Source of the DNA: Solibacillus merdavium
GTDB taxonomy: Bacteria; Bacillota; Bacilli; Bacillales_A; Planococcaceae
Assembly: GCF_014836935.1 (NCBI RefSeq)
Contig: NZ_JACSPW010000025.1
Coordinates: 1 to 32,070, forward strand
Direction: 5' to 3'
DNA length: 32,070 nucleotides
The notes under the pieces were generated by a model, which did no database searches, was not told the origin of the DNA, and was given only the letters and a program-made list of their open reading frames with translations. The position numbers and the translations under genes are program-made. Positions 32,021 through 32,070 of the stretch are shown here, one piece after another (position 1 is the stretch's first letter; each line of letters starts with the position of its first letter).

Positions 32021-32070
32021 GTTGATTTCCATTGCGGCGGACGCTTTCCGCGGGCACGGCTCCAACTAAA
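32021..32070. repeat. Edge of a GC-richer interspersed repeat
   Basis: TTGATTTCC followed by GCGGACGCTTTCCGCGGGC resembles a non-coding repeat that I recall as scattered through Bacillaceae and Planococcaceae genomes. It includes the dyad GCGGA-CGCTT-TCCGC. GC content jumps compared with the surrounding DNA. It is cut by the window edge, so its full extent is unknown. Confidence 0.5.

Overview
The window looks like chromosomal DNA from a low-GC, spore-former-type Firmicute, most likely Planococcaceae (Lysinibacillus/Solibacillus/Kurthia-like). The grounds are AT-rich sequence, strong GGAGG ribosome sites, occasional TTG starts, lipoproteins with LxAC lipoboxes, and protein families that read as Bacillales. 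This is inference from family resemblance; no 16S or database search was possible.

Layout. (1) 1-3804 is a wreck site. An IS21-type element (istA running off the left edge, end near 995) and a complete ISL3-type element (2309-3680, with inverted ends and a near-perfect 8-bp target duplication) have both landed in one GIY-YIG/DUF2075-type helicase gene. The reading frame closes exactly when the ISL3 element is removed. (2) 3805-8687 is an accessory stretch of small genes: a pRiA4b ORF-3-like protein, two roughly 80% identical 203-aa acidic proteins under copies of the same leader repeat, two unrelated small unknown proteins, an istB remnant, and an array of four palindromes. (3) 8688-11158 is a three-gene leftward replication module (DnaD/phage-O-like initiator, DnaB-like helicase, unknown protein), probably of phage or plasmid origin. 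(4) 11635-12987 is an ECF sigma factor, a zf-HC2 membrane anti-sigma protein and a small membrane-anchored protein in one operon. (5) 13239-15095 holds an SDR oxidoreductase behind a TetR-like operator palindrome, a DUF2062 membrane protein, and a small unknown protein.

(6) 15250-21374 is the most interesting part. It is a tightly overlapping six-gene leftward operon: PHP-family phosphoesterase, xylose-isomerase-like TIM barrel, SurE nucleotidase, lipoprotein binding protein, fused two-domain permease, and ATPase of the Fe3+/2-aminoethylphosphonate/polyamine importer group. Only the binding protein carries an export signal, so the model is import of an intact phosphorylated compound followed by cytoplasmic dephosphorylation. 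Upstream lies a PhoP-box-like run of TTNACA repeats at 11-bp pitch (21487-21514, with a fourth at 21522) next to a plausible promoter, and the first start site sits beside a 9-bp inverted repeat that brackets its Shine-Dalgarno. I read this as a candidate phosphate-starvation-controlled phosphoester scavenging system.

(7) 22119-23645 contains a membrane-anchored protein gene broken by one missing A, plus a pair of unknown genes, one with an extreme poly-lysine tail. (8) 24033-26827 is an AbgT-family transporter with an M20 amidohydrolase. (9) 27441-30084 is an orphan BMP/PnrA-like nucleoside-type binding lipoprotein followed by a chemoreceptor. (10) 30085-32070 holds a second four-palindrome array with almost the same 52-61-51 spacing as the first (51-61-51), a GNAT acetyltransferase, a small membrane protein, and the beginning of a GC-richer interspersed repeat at the right edge.
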